From JBDTVS01 sp040007095 (lineage in GTDB: Bacteria > Acidobacteriota > Vicinamibacteria > Vicinamibacterales > CAVVIG01), in NCBI GenBank assembly GCA_040007095.1, contig JBDTVS010000073.1:17862-81861 (forward strand): a stretch of 64,000 nucleotides of DNA, in the 5' to 3' direction. Made by a program: the position numbers and the translations under genes. The notes beneath the pieces are model-generated. The model saw nothing but the letters and a program-made list of their open reading frames with translations, searched no databases and was not told where the DNA came from. Positions 8,227-17,078 of the stretch are shown in pieces. Every line of letters begins with the position of its first letter. Positions within the stretch are counted from its first letter, which is position 1.

Positions 8227-8371
8227 GCGTCGTTCAATGAGCGTGCGCCGGATGGGCACGAGTGCGAGCTGCACCTGGTGAGCCCCACCATCGTGATCTG
8301 AGCTGGTCGACCCGAGCGGCACCTGCCGTCTCCGCGCTGCGCGCCAGGCCTTCCACAGCTCCGAACAACCC

Positions 8372-10465
8372 GTGAGCAGCGACCCGCTTTCGACGTCCTT
8401 GCAGTTCCTGAAGGGTGTTGGCCCCCGGCGAGCGGCCGACCTCGAACGTGTCGGTCTCCGTACGGTCGAGGACCTCTTGTACCGGTTTCCGATTCGCTAC
8501 GAGGATCGCGGCCATCTTCAGGCGATCGCGTCGCTGCGGCCCGGTCAGATCGTGTCGGTGACCGGCCGCGTATCGAGCTGCGGTCTACGGTCGACGCGAC
8601 GTCCTGGATTCAAGATCTTCGAAGCGCTCGTCATCGACCCGAGCGGGTCGATCCGCGCGACCTGGCTGAACCAGCCGTTTCTGCGAGACGTGTTCGCCAG
8701 CGGCAAACAGGTCGTGTTGTTCGGGTCGGTGGAGATGCGCGGTCAGGGCGGACTGCAGCTGACCAACCCGCAGTACGAGATGCTGGACGACGAGGACGGT
8801 GAAACGATCCACACCGGCCGGATCGTCCCGGTGTACGAGAAGACCGGCAGCGTGACGGCCAAGATTCAGCGGCGGCTGGTACACGAGGCGCTGCAGCAGC
8901 TTCCCGATGATCTCCCGGAGCAGCTCCCGGAACCGGTGCGAGTGCGGCTCGATCTTCCGTCGCGTCGGTCGGCGCTGTTCGCCAGCCACTTTCCACCGCA
9001 AGACGTGTCGGTCAGCGCGCTGAATCGGTTCGACACACCGGCCCAGCGCAGGCTGATCTTCGAGGAAGCGTTTCTGTTTCAAACCGGCGTCCTGGCGCGG
9101 CGGCGCAGCGTCATGGCCGAACCGAAAGCGGCGGTCGTGCGCATTGACGAGCGGGTGCGGGAGTCGGCGCGGCGGGTGCTTCCGTTCAAGCTGACGGCCG
9201 GCCAACGACAGACGCTCAAGGAGATCGTCGAGGACCTGCAGCGGCCCCACCCGATGAATCGTCTGTTGCAGGGCGACGTCGGCGCCGGCAAGACCATCGT
9301 GGCCCTGCTCGCGGCGCTGGTCGCCATGGAGAGCGACCTGCAGGTGGCGTTCATGGCGCCGACCGAGATTCTGGCCGAGCAGCACTTCGTGAACATTTCG
9401 CGATTGCTGCAGGCGTCGCGATTTCGGGTGGCGCTCTTGACGGGCTCGACCAGCACGGCCGGGCGGAAAATCCTGCTGGGCGAGATTGCCCAGGGCATCA
9501 CACACCTGGTCGTTGGCACGCACGCATTGGTGCAGGGCGACGTGCACTTCGCCCGGCTTGGCTTCGTGGTGATCGACGAGCAGCACCGCTTCGGCGTGCT
9601 GCAGCGCGCGACGCTGCGCTCGAAGGGTTGGCGTCCCGACGTGCTCGTCATGACCGCGACGCCCATTCCGCGCACGCTGGCGCTGACGCTGTACGGCGAT
9701 CTGGACGTGTCGGTGATTCGCGACACGCCGCCGGGGCGCCAGCCGATTCGGACCGCTGCGAAACCGGAGAGCCGCCGCGACGACGTGTATGCCTTCGTCC
9801 GTCAGCAGCTCGACGCCGGTCGTCAGGTCTACATCATCTACCCGCTGGTGGAGGAATCCGAGAAAGTCGCTCTGAAGGCTGCCACCGAAATGGCCGATCA
9901 CCTCGCCGCGGAGGTGTTTGCGCAGTATCGCGTCGGCTTGTTACACGGCCGGTTGAAGCCGGACGCCAAAGACCGCGTGATGAAGGCGTTCTCCGCGGGC
10001 GAGATCCAGGTGCTGGTATCGACGACGGTGGTGGAAGTCGGCGTCGACGTGCCCAATGCCAGCGTGATGATCGTGGAGCACGCGGAGACCTTCGGATTGT
10101 CGCAGCTCCACCAGCTGCGCGGGCGCGTCGGGCGCGATCGGCATCAGTCGTACTGTTTCCTGTTTTATCAGTCGCCGTTGTCCGACGAGGCCCGCGAGCG
10201 GCTGCGGGCGATGACCGACACCACGGACGGCTTCGAAATCGCCGAGCGCGATCTGCAGCTGCGAGGCGCGGGAGACTTTTTCGGCACGCGCCAGGCGGGG
10301 TTGCCGACGTTTCGGCTGATCGATCTGGTCCGGGATCGGGAGCTGCTCGAGCTGGCGCGGCGGGAGGCCGACCGATGGCTGGCCGACGCGCCGCCGACGG
10401 CTGGCGCATTGTCTCAGCTGGTCGATGCGTGGGCGCAGCGCTTCGGCTTGATCGACATCGGATAG
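8372..10465 (+). CDS. recG: ATP-dependent DNA helicase RecG
   Basis: A 697-residue branched-DNA helicase that remodels stalled replication forks and Holliday junctions. Domains in order: helix-hairpin-helix-like start (LKGVGPRRAADLERVGL), OB-fold wedge domain (GQIVSVTGRVSSC, residues ~50-150), helicase domain 1 with Walker A GDVGAGKTIVAL near residue 305 and Walker B/DEQH box (VVIDEQHRFGV), helicase domain 2 with QLRGRVGRDRHQSYC, and the TRG-like C-terminus (LQLRGAGDFFGTRQAG). The start is GTG at 8372. Length is standard. It is followed after 19 nt by rsmD and then coaD on the same strand, a common gene order. Confidence 0.97.
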   Translation: MSSDPLSTSLQFLKGVGPRRAADLERVGLRTVEDLLYRFPIRYEDRGHLQAIASLRPGQIVSVTGRVSSCGLRSTRRPGFKIFEALVIDPSGSIRATWLNQPFLRDVFASGKQVVLFGSVEMRGQGGLQLTNPQYEMLDDEDGETIHTGRIVPVYEKTGSVTAKIQRRLVHEALQQLPDDLPEQLPEPVRVRLDLPSRRSALFASHFPPQDVSVSALNRFDTPAQRRLIFEEAFLFQTGVLARRRSVMAEPKAAVVRIDERVRESARRVLPFKLTAGQRQTLKEIVEDLQRPHPMNRLLQGDVGAGKTIVALLAALVAMESDLQVAFMAPTEILAEQHFVNISRLLQASRFRVALLTGSTSTAGRKILLGEIAQGITHLVVGTHALVQGDVHFARLGFVVIDEQHRFGVLQRATLRSKGWRPDVLVMTATPIPRTLALTLYGDLDVSVIRDTPPGRQPIRTAAKPESRRDDVYAFVRQQLDAGRQVYIIYPLVEESEKVALKAATEMADHLAAEVFAQYRVGLLHGRLKPDAKDRVMKAFSAGEIQVLVSTTVVEVGVDVPNASVMIVEHAETFGLSQLHQLRGRVGRDRHQSYCFLFYQSPLSDEARERLRAMTDTTDGFEIAERDLQLRGAGDFFGTRQAGLPTFRLIDLVRDRELLELARREADRWLADAPPTAGALSQLVDAWAQRFGLIDIG

Positions 10466-10484
10466 ATCAGATGAGCAGGTCCTG

Positions 10485-11036
10485 ATGCGTGTGATTGCGG
10501 GAACTTTGAAGGGCCGCCGCTTGAAGTCGCCGACCTGGGACGGACTGCGGCCGACTTCGGATCAGCTGCGCGAGACGCTGTTCAACGTCCTGGCGCCCCG
10601 CGTCGATGGCGCGCGCGTGCTGGACGGCTACGCGGGGACCGGCGCGCTCGGCATCGAGGCCATCAGTCGCGGCGCGCACTCGGCGACCTTCGTTGACGAC
10701 GATCGACGGGCGACGGCGCTCATCGCGGAGAACGTCGCGCACTGCGGAATCGAGGATCAGTGTGTTATCATCCGGACGAAAGTGGCTCACGCGCTCGAGT
10801 CGCTGCGCCAGCGTGATCCGTTCGACATCGTGCTGTTCGATCCACCGTACGCGCCGGATCACGATTCCGATCTTGATGCCATTCTTCGGGCCGCCGCCGG
10901 TCTTCTCGCGCCTCGCGGCATCGTCGTCCTCGAGCACGCACGGCGCGCGCCCCGGCCCGACACTGCCGGCGGGTTGGCGCGCACCCGCACGCTGATGGCC
11001 GGTAACTCGGCGTTGTCGCTGTACGAGCTCGGCTAG
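10485..11036 (+). CDS. rsmD: 16S rRNA (guanine966-N2)-methyltransferase RsmD
   Basis: A 183-residue SAM-dependent methyltransferase acting on G966 of 16S rRNA in the assembled 30S subunit. The opening MRVIAGTLKGRRLKSP, the PTSDQLRETLFNVL segment, the SAM motif LDGYAGTGALGIEAISRGA and the catalytic DPPY (near residue 122) are all family signatures. LDGYAGTG has a Gly-Tyr in place of the usual Leu-Phe. The TAG stop codon shares its last base with the first base of an inverted-repeat element; the CTAGTGTC junction is the same as at the end of selB. Confidence 0.95.
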   Translation: MRVIAGTLKGRRLKSPTWDGLRPTSDQLRETLFNVLAPRVDGARVLDGYAGTGALGIEAISRGAHSATFVDDDRRATALIAENVAHCGIEDQCVIIRTKVAHALESLRQRDPFDIVLFDPPYAPDHDSDLDAILRAAAGLLAPRGIVVLEHARRAPRPDTAGGLARTRTLMAGNSALSLYELG

Positions 11037-11195
11037 TGTCGCGTCTCGGAAGTTCGCTGTCGCACCGGGGGCGGCGAGACGCCAGGCTGGCAAGGCGTGA
11101 GGCGCGAGAATATCGGGAATATTTGTGTGCCGAGCAACGCGGCCAGGCGGGATGCCCCGCCCGGAAAATGTCGACGAATCGCTGATTCGGGACAC
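11036..11195 (+). mobile_element. MITE-like inverted-repeat element, copy 2
   Basis: A 160-bp element in the same orientation as the copy at 63690. It is the most diverged of the three GTGTC-type copies, but keeps the outer ends (GTGTCGCGTCTCGGAAGTTCG and CGGGACAC), the GGCAAGGCG, ATATCGGGAATAT and GAGCAACGC segments and the hairpin GGCGGG-ATGC-CCCGCC. It begins on the last base of the rsmD stop codon and ends 15 nt before the coaD start. CTAG is present on both outer sides, a possible 4-bp target duplication. Confidence 0.8.
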
Positions 11196-11210
11196 TAGAG
11201 GCCCAAGGTC

Positions 11211-11711
11211 ATGTCGACGCTCGCCATCTATCCCGGCTCGTTCGATCCTCTGACCAACGGCCATGTCGACATCATCCTGCGCGGCGCCCGACTGTTCGAT
11301 CGGATCGTGGTCGCCATTCTCGTGAACGCGGAGAAGTCGCCGCTCTTCACGATGGCCGAACGCGTGGAGATGGCGCGCGCCGTGTTCGCCGAGCAGCCCA
11401 GCGTCGAGGTCGACACGTTCGACGGATTGTTGGTCGACTATGTAGAACGGCGGCGGGCGCAGGTCATCGTCCGGGGGTTGCGGGCGGTGTCGGATTTCGA
11501 GCTCGAGTTTCAGATGGCGCTGATGAATCAGCGGCTGAAACCGAATATCGACACCGTGTTCATGATGCCGGCCGAGCAGTACACCTACATCAGCTCCCGG
11601 CTGATCAAAGAGGTGTTTGCGCTCGGCGGGCGGGTTCACGGGCTGGTGCCGGATCTGGTGGAAGAGCGGCTCCGCACGAAAGGGAAGCCGCAGGGGCCGA
11701 AAGGAACGTGA
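11211..11711 (+). CDS. coaD: Phosphopantetheine adenylyltransferase
   Basis: A 166-residue nucleotidyltransferase that adenylates 4'-phosphopantetheine in the penultimate step of coenzyme A synthesis. It has the signature YPGSFDPLTNGHVDII with the T/HxGH nucleotidyl-transfer motif at residues 15-18, the conserved VRGLRAVSDFELEFQMALMNQ block, and ISSRLIKEV near residue 127. Length is normal. The start lies 15 nt after an inverted-repeat element, so expression from the recG-rsmD promoter would have to read through that element. Its TGA stop overlaps the aminotransferase ATG by one base. Confidence 0.97.
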   Translation: MSTLAIYPGSFDPLTNGHVDIILRGARLFDRIVVAILVNAEKSPLFTMAERVEMARAVFAEQPSVEVDTFDGLLVDYVERRRAQVIVRGLRAVSDFELEFQMALMNQRLKPNIDTVFMMPAEQYTYISSRLIKEVFALGGRVHGLVPDLVEERLRTKGKPQGPKGT

Positions 11712-12916
11712 TGCCGCGTCTGGCAGAGAGAACGAGCCGTATCGCGAGCTCGCCGACGATGAAAGTGACCGCCACGGTGGATCGCCTTCGCCGAGAAGGC
11801 GTCGAGGTGATCGATTTTGGCGCCGGCGAGCCGGACTTTGGCACCCCCGATTCCATCAGCCTGGCCGCGCACACCGCGATCGACCAGCACTTCACGAAGT
11901 ACACGCCCGTGTCCGGCACGCTGGAATTGAGACGCGCGATCTGCGATCGCTACCGGATCGACTACGGCGTCGAGTACAAAGAGTCCGAGGTCATCACCAG
12001 CGCTGGCGGCAAACAGGCGCTGTTCAATACGGCGCTCGCCTTGTTCAGCGCAGGCGATGAGGTCGTCACGCACGCACCGTATTGGCCGACGTTGACCGAG
12101 CAGGTCAAGCTGGCTGAAGGCACGCCCGTGCTCGTTCGCACCTCACCCGAGGACGGCTTCGCGATCCGCGCCCGTCCGATTCTGGACGCCCTGACGGCCC
12201 GGACGCGCGGCATCATCATCAACTCGCCGTGCAACCCGACCGGCGCGCTGATCTCGGAAGACGAGCTGGCCATCCTCGCGCAAGAAGCCGCACGGCGGGA
12301 GATCTGGCTGATCCTCGATCTCTGCTACGAGAAGCTGATCTACGACGTGGTGCCGCACAATCTGCCGGGCGTTCTCAACCGCTATTGCCGGGAGCTGTCG
12401 GTCATTTGCGGATCCGCTTCGAAGGCGTACGCGATGACCGGGTGGCGCTGCGGCTGGGCGATCGGCCCCGCGGCGGTGATCGCGGCGCAGAACGCGCTGC
12501 AAAGTCACGCGACGTCAAACGTCAACTCAATTGCGCAGAAGGCCGTGGTCGAGGCACTGACCGGATCGCAGGCGCCCGTGCAGGCGATGCTCGACGAGTA
12601 TCGGCTACGCCGGGATCATCTGCACGAGTGGCTCACGCAGGATCCGCGCGTGCGCTGCCTGCAACCGGCAGGCGCGTTCTATATGTTCCTCGACATCAGC
12701 GGGGTGCTGTCGCCGGAGGGCCTCCGTACATCGGCGGAATTTTCCGAGGTCCTGCTCGACGAGGCGCGCGTGGCGGTCACGCCTGGCGAGGCATTCGACG
12801 CGCCCGGCTTCGTCAGAATCTCGTTCGCGACCTCGATGGACAACCTGCGCGAAGGCAGCCGGCGGTTCGTGGCATTTGTCGGGGCGCATGCCCCGCACGC
12901 GGCCGTCGCGTGGTAG
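11711..12916 (+). CDS. PLP-dependent class I/II aminotransferase (aspartate aminotransferase-like)
   Basis: A 401-residue fold-type I aminotransferase, probably for aspartate or aromatic acids. It has FGAGEPDFGTPDSI near the start, INSPCNPTGALIS (PLP-ring region) around residue 175, and the PLP-binding lysine in GSASKAYAMTGWRCGW around residue 238, followed by an RISFATS substrate-carboxylate arginine near the end. The ATG at 11711 overlaps the coaD stop by one base and has an AGGA Shine-Dalgarno; a GTG at 11708 is in another phase of the same overlap and in frame, adding one residue. Amino-acid specificity cannot be read from the sequence. Confidence 0.9.
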   Translation: MPRLAERTSRIASSPTMKVTATVDRLRREGVEVIDFGAGEPDFGTPDSISLAAHTAIDQHFTKYTPVSGTLELRRAICDRYRIDYGVEYKESEVITSAGGKQALFNTALALFSAGDEVVTHAPYWPTLTEQVKLAEGTPVLVRTSPEDGFAIRARPILDALTARTRGIIINSPCNPTGALISEDELAILAQEAARREIWLILDLCYEKLIYDVVPHNLPGVLNRYCRELSVICGSASKAYAMTGWRCGWAIGPAAVIAAQNALQSHATSNVNSIAQKAVVEALTGSQAPVQAMLDEYRLRRDHLHEWLTQDPRVRCLQPAGAFYMFLDISGVLSPEGLRTSAEFSEVLLDEARVAVTPGEAFDAPGFVRISFATSMDNLREGSRRFVAFVGAHAPHAAVAW

Positions 12917-12947
12917 CCAAGGTCGGCGCTCAAGGGTCGACAGTCAA

Positions 12948-12973
12948 GGTCGGTGGCAACGGTCGGTGGCAAC
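12948..12973. repeat. Two perfect 13-bp tandem repeats in a low-complexity spacer
   Basis: GGTCGGTGGCAAC occurs twice in a row. The surrounding spacer (12917-13045) is built of degenerate variants of AAGGTCG and GGCAACG, as if generated by replication slippage. Confidence 0.8.
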
Positions 12974-13045
12974 GACCGGCAGCAACGATCGCTAGTCGAG
13001 GTTAGTCAACGTTGGCAATGAAGGTCAGTCGTTAAGGTCGAGCCG

Positions 13046-13417
13046 ATGAGCAAGATCGTCGCGGTGATTGGCGCCTCCAACAATCGAAACAAGTTCGGGA
13101 ACCGCGCCGTCCGGGCATTTCAGCGGGAAGGCTACACCGTCGTGCCGATCAACCCGCACGCCGCCGAAGTCGAAGGGCTGAAGGCCTACGCGTCGGTGCT
13201 CGACGTGCCGGGTCCGATCGACATGGCGACCTTGTACGTGCCGCCGGAGATCGGCGAACCGCTGATGGACGAGCTTGCGCAGAAACAGATTCCGGAAGTC
13301 TGGGTGAATCCCGGCGCCGAGAGCGACGCGTTGATTGCGCGGGCGCGAGCGCTTGAGATTCAACCGATTGTCGCGTGCAGCATCGTCGGTATCGGACGCA
13401 ATCCCTACGAGACATGA
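13046..13417 (+). CDS. CoA-binding domain protein (YccU-like)
   Basis: A 123-residue Rossmann-fold protein of the stand-alone CoA-binding family related to the nucleotide-binding domain of succinyl-CoA synthetase alpha. It has the dinucleotide motif VAVIGASNNRNKFGNRAVR at the start, YTVVPINPHAAEVEGLKAYASV in the middle, and the conserved WVNPGAESDALIARA segment. The biochemical role is not established for the family. There is a normal ATG start after a low-complexity spacer. It ends 165 nt before rho. Confidence 0.88.
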   Translation: MSKIVAVIGASNNRNKFGNRAVRAFQREGYTVVPINPHAAEVEGLKAYASVLDVPGPIDMATLYVPPEIGEPLMDELAQKQIPEVWVNPGAESDALIARARALEIQPIVACSIVGIGRNPYET

Positions 13418-13432
13418 TTCGGTGTGCCACTG

Positions 13433-13460
13433 CTGAGTCCCGACATCTGAGTCCCGACAT
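13433..13460. repeat. 14-bp tandem repeat just upstream of the rho promoter
   Basis: CTGAGTCCCGACAT is present twice head to tail (13433-13446 and 13447-13460), ending one base before the -35 box of the rho promoter. It could be a duplicated activator or repressor half-site, or simple slippage. Confidence 0.75.
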
Positions 13461-13461
13461 C

Positions 13462-13490
13462 TTGACACTCGCGGAAGAGGGTCCTATACT
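13462..13490 (+). promoter_or_regulatory. Sigma-70 promoter of rho
   Basis: Perfect -35 TTGACA (13462-13467), 17-nt spacer, and -10 TATACT (13485-13490). Transcription should start near 13497, giving a leader of about 85 nt before the rho start codon. Confidence 0.85.
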
Positions 13491-13582
13491 CCCCGCGTTC
13501 ACACCTCAATACAGAGAATCCGCGGGCATCCCGCTCGCCGGCACAACGGCCCGCACGACACATCCATCCCTCAAGAGCGTCT

Positions 13583-14989
13583 ATGCCAACACATCACAAG
13601 CGCCATGCGCCCGCGCGAACGGCCAACGGTCCCGCCACGCCCGATCAACAGAGCTCGCCGAGTCCGCAGAACGCGATTCCCGAGAGCCCTGAAGAACCGG
13701 CGAAGCCCGAACCGTCGCGGCGATCGCCGGATGTCCTCAAGATTACCGACTTGAAGGACATGAGCATTCAGAAGCTCACGCACATCGCGAAAGAGCTGAC
13801 CGTCGCCGGGGCCACCGGCATGCGCAAGCAGGAGTTGATCTTCCAGATCTTGAAGGCGCAGACGGAATTGAGCGGCTTCATCTTCTCGGAGGGCGTGCTG
13901 GAGGTGCTGCCGGACGGCTTTGGTTTCCTGCGCGCCCCCGACTACAACTACCTGCCGGGGCCGGACGACATCTACGTCTCGCCGTCGCAAATCCGCAAAT
14001 TCGACCTCCAGACCGGCGACACGGTCTCCGGCCAGATCCGTCCGCCAAAAGAAGGGGAGCGCTATTTCGCGCTGATCAAGGTCGAAGCGGTCAATTTCGA
14101 AGCGCCCGATCGAGCGCGCGAAAAGCTTTTTTTCGAGAACCTGACGCCGCTCTATCCGCAGGAGCGGCTGACGCTCGAGGTGGCGGCTGAAAGCCTGGCC
14201 GGACGCGTCATGGACCTGATGACGCCGATTGGCAAAGGGCAACGAGGCCTGATTGTGGCGCCTCCGCGCACCGGCAAGACGATGCTGCTGCAGAGCATCG
14301 CGCAGTCGGTGTCGAAGAACCATCCCGAGGTCTATCTGATCGTCCTGCTCATCGACGAGCGGCCGGAAGAGGTGACCGACATGCAGCGGTCGGTCGACGG
14401 CGAGGTCATCTCTTCCACCTTCGACGAACCGGCGCAGCGCCACGTGCAGGTGGCCGAAATGGTCATCGAGAAAGCGAAGCGTCTGGTCGAGCACAAGAAG
14501 GACGTGTTGATATTGCTCGATTCGATCACCCGTCTCGCGCGCGCCTACAACACCGTGATTCCTCCGTCGGGCAAGGTGCTGTCGGGCGGCCTCGACTCGA
14601 ACGCGTTGCAGAAACCCAAACGGTTCTTCGGTGCTGCGCGCAACATCGAAGAAGGGGGGTCGCTCACGATCATGGCGACCGCGCTCATCGACACGGGTTC
14701 GCGCATGGACGACGTGATCTTCGAGGAGTTCAAAGGGACCGGCAACATGGAAATCCATCTCGATCGCAAGCTGGTGGACAAGCGCGTGTTCCCGGCGATC
14801 GACATCCTGAAGAGCGGCACCCGCAAGGAAGAGCTCCTGCTGGCGCGCGAGGATCTCAACCGGATCTGGGTGCTGCGCAAAGTGCTCAATCCGCTGTCTC
14901 CGGTCGAAGCGATGGAACTGCTCCTCGATAAGATGAGCAAGACCAAGTCGAACAGCGACTTCCTGTCTTCAATGCAGAGAATGGGCTGA
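13583..14989 (+). CDS. rho: Transcription termination factor Rho
   Basis: A 468-residue hexameric RNA helicase that terminates transcription. Order: a ~45-residue Pro/Ser-rich N-terminal extension, the Rho_N helix (LKDMSIQKLTHIAKEL), the RNA-binding cold-shock domain (SEGVLEVLPDGFGFLRAPDYNYLPGPDDIYVS), and the RecA-like ATPase with Walker A VAPPRTGKTMLL, Walker B VLILLDSITRLARAYN and the Q-loop/R-loop region (VLSGGLDSNALQKPKRFFGAARN). All are intact. It has a strong promoter and an 85-nt leader, which leaves room for autogenous attenuation. The start ATG at 13583 is the first in frame. Confidence 0.97.
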   Translation: MPTHHKRHAPARTANGPATPDQQSSPSPQNAIPESPEEPAKPEPSRRSPDVLKITDLKDMSIQKLTHIAKELTVAGATGMRKQELIFQILKAQTELSGFIFSEGVLEVLPDGFGFLRAPDYNYLPGPDDIYVSPSQIRKFDLQTGDTVSGQIRPPKEGERYFALIKVEAVNFEAPDRAREKLFFENLTPLYPQERLTLEVAAESLAGRVMDLMTPIGKGQRGLIVAPPRTGKTMLLQSIAQSVSKNHPEVYLIVLLIDERPEEVTDMQRSVDGEVISSTFDEPAQRHVQVAEMVIEKAKRLVEHKKDVLILLDSITRLARAYNTVIPPSGKVLSGGLDSNALQKPKRFFGAARNIEEGGSLTIMATALIDTGSRMDDVIFEEFKGTGNMEIHLDRKLVDKRVFPAIDILKSGTRKEELLLAREDLNRIWVLRKVLNPLSPVEAMELLLDKMSKTKSNSDFLSSMQRMG

Positions 14990-15041
14990 GCGCGGCGAGC
15001 GAAGGAGCGCGCTCGTTCGTCTCGCCGACCCCGAGGTGACT

Positions 15042-15266
15042 ATGGCGAATATCAAGGTGCGGCAGAACGGTCCCTATCTCGTCGAAGGGGACGACGTGAC
15101 GTTAGTGGATTGGAATGGAAACGCCTATCAGATCCCGAAGCGTCCGTTCGCGCTGTGCCGCTGCGGTGGATCGACGAACAAGCCATTCTGCGACGGCACG
15201 CATTCGAGGATCGGCTTCGCCGCGGCTGAAGCCGCCGTGCCAGACAGCAGCGACAAGCCGGCGTGA
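15042..15266 (+). CDS. CDGSH iron-sulfur domain protein
   Basis: A 74-residue protein with one CDGSH 2Fe-2S motif: CRCGGSTNKPFCDGTH, giving the C-X-C-X2-S-X3-P-X-C-D-G-T-H pattern with three Cys and one His as cluster ligands. Upstream residues (GPYLVEGDDVTLVDWNG) match the short bacterial form of the family. It is probably a small electron-transfer or redox-sensing protein. The ATG at 15042 has an AGGTG Shine-Dalgarno; a GTG two codons earlier is less likely. Confidence 0.9.
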   Translation: MANIKVRQNGPYLVEGDDVTLVDWNGNAYQIPKRPFALCRCGGSTNKPFCDGTHSRIGFAAAEAAVPDSSDKPA

Positions 15267-15362
15267 GCCCGTGGAGTGGCGTTGGTGGCACCCCCGGCGG
15301 CATGCTATCCTCACGCGGGCGCGGCGGAGCCGGCCGGCCCGGCCGACCTCCGGAGCAAGCAG

Positions 15363-15737
15363 ATGAATCACACCAGACGGTTGATGACCTACGTGACGAC
15401 TTCGATGTTGATGGCGGGCAGTCACACCGGGGTGCTCGCTGCGGATGCCCCCAACGCCGCGGTATCGACCCAGGACTCATCGCGCTCATCGCAAAATCGG
15501 AAAACGGATCCGAAGGTGCAGCAGGCGGCCAACGACATCTATGAGTGGCTGAAGGACACGCCCAAGGACCAAGCCAGGACGTCGGATGAAATCGCGAAGA
15601 ATTTTCCCGCACTTGAGCCCGGCCAACTGAAAGACGCGCTGAGCCTCTTGAGCATGGGTCGCCTCAAGACGACAGGGAATGGGACCAAGGCCGACCCACT
15701 CCGTTATTTCGGCGCCAGATCCTCGAGCGAAGGGTAG
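15363..15737 (+). CDS. Secreted hypothetical protein
   Basis: A 124-residue protein I do not recognise. It has a signal peptide (LMTYVTTSMLMAGSHTGVLA, cleavage around AADAP), a polar linker, and a compact C-terminal helical domain of about 70 residues. That domain (QQAANDIYEWLKDTPKDQARTSDEIAKNFP, then LKDALSLLSMGRLKTTG) is arranged like a small winged helix. A DNA-binding-like fold behind a signal peptide is odd, so the leader may instead be a membrane anchor or spurious. GGAG lies eight bases before the ATG. Confidence 0.6.
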   Translation: MNHTRRLMTYVTTSMLMAGSHTGVLAADAPNAAVSTQDSSRSSQNRKTDPKVQQAANDIYEWLKDTPKDQARTSDEIAKNFPALEPGQLKDALSLLSMGRLKTTGNGTKADPLRYFGARSSSEG

Positions 15738-15804
15738 GGCTCCAGCGGCGAACGCTGGCCGATCCGGATCCGACCTCGGTTCGTCAACGATACGCACGCT
15801 CACC

Positions 15805-17073
15805 GTGGACGCCAAGACTCGAGAGTATCGCCAGGCCAGGCAGAATTTCTTCACGCGCCACGGCTCGTCGTGGCCCGGCACGCTGAGCGACCCGTACGAC
15901 ATTCTCCCGCCTCTTGCGCTTCCGCGAAATGAAGTCGCGCTCTTGATGCAGGCTGCGTCGGATCTCGCGGCCATCTATCAGCGAACCCTACCGCTTCTCG
16001 AAACGCTGTCCGACCAGGCGCTGCTCGAAATGGGCGTGCCGCCTTCGTCGTTGAACGTCGTGCGTTGCAGGCTCCCTGGTGTTGCAGGCACAGTAATCGG
16101 ACGGTTCGATTTTGCGCGAACACCGGCCGGATACAAGTTGCTGGAGTTCAACGCTGATAGCCCGGGCCTGCTCGTCGAGACCTTTTGCCTGAATGACGCG
16201 TTGTGTCGAGAAGCGGGGAAGGTCGATCCGAACGAGGGCGGCGAGCAACTTCTCAGCGTGGCCTTGCTCGACGCGATCCGGGCGGGTCAGCGGTATGTGG
16301 GCACCGGCGAACAGCAATCGAACACGTTCGTGACCGCCTGTGGCAGGTATTCGAGGGACACCGACGTTGCCAGATATCTTGTTGGCGTGCTGCAGCAACA
16401 CACGCTCGTCGGCGCCAGATACGCAGCGATAGAGGAACTGTGCATTGACGGGAGCGGTTTGTACGATCCGCAGGGGAGGCGAATCGACGTGCTCCTGCGT
16501 GTGCTGCCCCTGCACTTCTTCAGGGATCGCCTGCCGTGGCGGAGCGGTCTTGCGCCACCGATCGACGCGGACGTGGAACAGACACTGTTCACGCTGTTGG
16601 AGACGCGGCGGCTCGCCGTGATCAACCCGCCTTCCTCCCTGCTGTTCGAAAGCAAGGCCCTGCAGGTTGTCATTTGGGGTCTGTTCGAAGGTCGTCTTTA
16701 CTTCGACGATCGCGAGCGCGCACTGATCGAGGCGCACATGCTGCCCACGTACTTGGATCCTCCGACTACGCGGGAGCCGCACGTGGTCAAACCCGTCCTT
16801 GGAGCAGAAGGAGACACGGTGTCCTTGGTGAACACGGAGCTCGGTTTGAGCACGCGCGCCGAGTGCACCTCGTATGCCGACCAGGCCATGGTCTACCAGC
16901 AGTATGTGGAACTGCCTGAAATGGAGCTGCTCACCGAGCTTGGCCCCAAGGTCCTTCAGCTGGTCGCGTCGTGCTTTGTCGTTGCCGGAAGGCCAATCGG
17001 CGTCTGCATGCGGGCGGGTGGGCCCATCACCGATGATTCCGCCTGGGTCCAACCGGTATGCGTGGCTGATTGA
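15805..17073 (+). CDS. Glutathionylspermidine synthase-family ATP-grasp protein
   Basis: About 422 residues matching the C-terminal synthetase domain of glutathionylspermidine synthase (GSP_synth). Recognisable elements are DPYDILPPLALP, AGYKLLEFNADSPG near residue 115, ETRRLAVINPPSSLLFESKAL, and VVKPVLGAEGDTVSLV in the ATP-grasp part. Members without the amidase domain are common in bacteria and their true substrates are mostly unknown; they form an amide bond using ATP. The start is uncertain: I chose GTG 15805 because earlier codons overlap the preceding gene, and there is no clear Shine-Dalgarno. The stop is five bases from that of the convergent STAND gene. Confidence 0.75.
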   Translation: MDAKTREYRQARQNFFTRHGSSWPGTLSDPYDILPPLALPRNEVALLMQAASDLAAIYQRTLPLLETLSDQALLEMGVPPSSLNVVRCRLPGVAGTVIGRFDFARTPAGYKLLEFNADSPGLLVETFCLNDALCREAGKVDPNEGGEQLLSVALLDAIRAGQRYVGTGEQQSNTFVTACGRYSRDTDVARYLVGVLQQHTLVGARYAAIEELCIDGSGLYDPQGRRIDVLLRVLPLHFFRDRLPWRSGLAPPIDADVEQTLFTLLETRRLAVINPPSSLLFESKALQVVIWGLFEGRLYFDDRERALIEAHMLPTYLDPPTTREPHVVKPVLGAEGDTVSLVNTELGLSTRAECTSYADQAMVYQQYVELPEMELLTELGPKVLQLVASCFVVAGRPIGVCMRAGGPITDDSAWVQPVCVAD

Positions 17074-17078
17074 AGGCC

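Noticed and set aside
10467..11639. Open frame of 390 codons on the minus strand across rsmD, the inverted-repeat element and coaD
   Set aside because: Covers two certain genes on the other strand and the repeat; no coding signature of its own.
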